Shown here piece after piece: positions 6,987 through 7,331 of a stretch of 7,331 bases of DNA. This stretch comes from an uncultured Christensenella sp. (GTDB lineage Bacteria > Bacillota > Clostridia > Christensenellales > UBA1242). How positions within the stretch are numbered: the first letter of the stretch is position 1; each line of letters opens with the position of its first letter. A program made the translations under genes and the position numbers. The notes under the pieces were generated by a model that had not been told where the DNA came from, ran no database searches, and saw only the letters and a list, made by a program, of their open reading frames with translations. The stretch spans positions 1 to 7,331 of the forward strand of contig CAJMEO010000020.1 in the NCBI GenBank assembly GCA_905212505.1. The letters run 5' to 3'.

Positions 6987-6994
6987 GGTATAAT
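6966..6994 (+). promoter_or_regulatory. promoter of the phosphodiesterase gene, extended -10 type
   Basis: A perfect TATAAT (6989-6994) is preceded by TGG, giving an extended -10. The hexamer 17 bases upstream (6966-6971, TTTTAT) is a poor -35, which an extended -10 can tolerate. The predicted start is near 7001, giving a leader of about 57 bases. It is back to back with the lepA promoter, with the two predicted starts about 98 bases apart. Confidence 0.6.
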
Positions 6995-7057
6995 AATTAC
7001 ATATTAGTCATAAAATTTAATAAAATTCGACAAAATAATTAATGAAAAGGTAAATTT

Positions 7058-7331
7058 ATGCAAAAAACTCTAAATTTTTTAATTGATAAATATATTGCTC
7101 ATCGTGGTTTTCATAATGAAGAAAATCCCGAAAACACTCTTGGGGCTTTTAAGCGTGCTATTGAAAAAGGTTATGTGATTGAACTTGATGTCCAACTTTT
7201 AAAAGACGGCACAGTTGTTGTTGTTCATGACAACAAATTAAGCAGACTTTGTGGCGAAGACAAATATGTTTCGAACTGCACATATGATGAAATTAAAGGC
7301 CTAAAAGTTTTAAATTCAAATTTTACAATTC
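7058..7331 (+). CDS. glycerophosphodiester phosphodiesterase, N-terminal part (runs off the right edge)
   Basis: Enzymes of this family hydrolyse glycerophosphodiesters, the deacylation products of phospholipids or teichoic-acid-type polymers, to glycerol 3-phosphate and an alcohol. Only the first 91 codons are present and the frame is open to the edge. The visible motifs are those of the GDPD TIM barrel: AHRGFH (14-19, catalytic His15 and Arg16), PENT (24-27), the metal-binding pair ELD (Glu42 and Asp44) and VVVVHDNKL (53-61, second catalytic His57). Catalytic residues expected in this part are all present. There is no signal peptide or membrane segment in the visible part, so a cytoplasmic UgpQ-like form is likely. 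AAAAGG (7045-7050) lies seven bases before the ATG and supports the start. The family is clear; the exact substrate and the C-terminal half cannot be judged here. Confidence 0.92.
   Translation, partial: MQKTLNFLIDKYIAHRGFHNEENPENTLGAFKRAIEKGYVIELDVQLLKDGTVVVVHDNKLSRLCGEDKYVSNCTYDEIKGLKVLNSNFTI

Overview
The window is AT-rich chromosomal DNA (roughly 25-35 % G+C by eye in the stretches I counted) from what looks like a low-G+C Gram-positive bacterium (Firmicutes/Clostridia-like). Supporting signs are AT-only codon preference, Shine-Dalgarno sites of the AAGGG/GAGG type, TATAAT promoters with extended TGn motifs, short AT-rich U-tailed terminators, and protein sequences of Firmicutes type. Tryptophan is encoded by TGG and the large frames contain no in-frame TGA, so the standard bacterial code fits and a mollicute-type code is not needed. 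The three complete genes lie on the minus strand, whose coding sequence is purine-rich.

Layout, left to right. 1-244 is non-coding. On the minus strand it looks like the promoter and leader of a gene starting just outside the left edge. 245-276 is the terminator of the ftsY transcript. 325-1209 (-) is ftsY, the signal recognition particle receptor GTPase. 1210-1283 is a short gap with a perfect 13-bp inverted repeat. 1284-4907 (-) is smc, the chromosome condensation ATPase. 4908-5089 holds an smc promoter and another inverted repeat. 5085-5108 is the lepA terminator, which overlaps the lepA stop codon. 5107-6903 (-) is lepA (elongation factor 4). 6904-7057 is a divergent promoter region. 7058 to the right edge (+) is the first 91 codons of a glycerophosphodiester phosphodiesterase.

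Transcription reads as three units: lepA alone (own promoter, own terminator), smc-ftsY as a two-gene operon (promoter at 4940-4968, terminator at 245-276), and the divergent phosphodiesterase gene. The genes are housekeeping: ribosome function, chromosome organisation, membrane protein targeting and phospholipid turnover. I see no mobile element, CRISPR array, tRNA, rRNA or convincing new multi-gene system. The points worth a second look are mostly regulatory: a lepA promoter placed so that transcription should start on the A of its ATG, hairpins in the gaps, a tandem 12-mer at the phosphodiesterase promoter, and an 11-residue tandem duplication in the SMC coiled coil.
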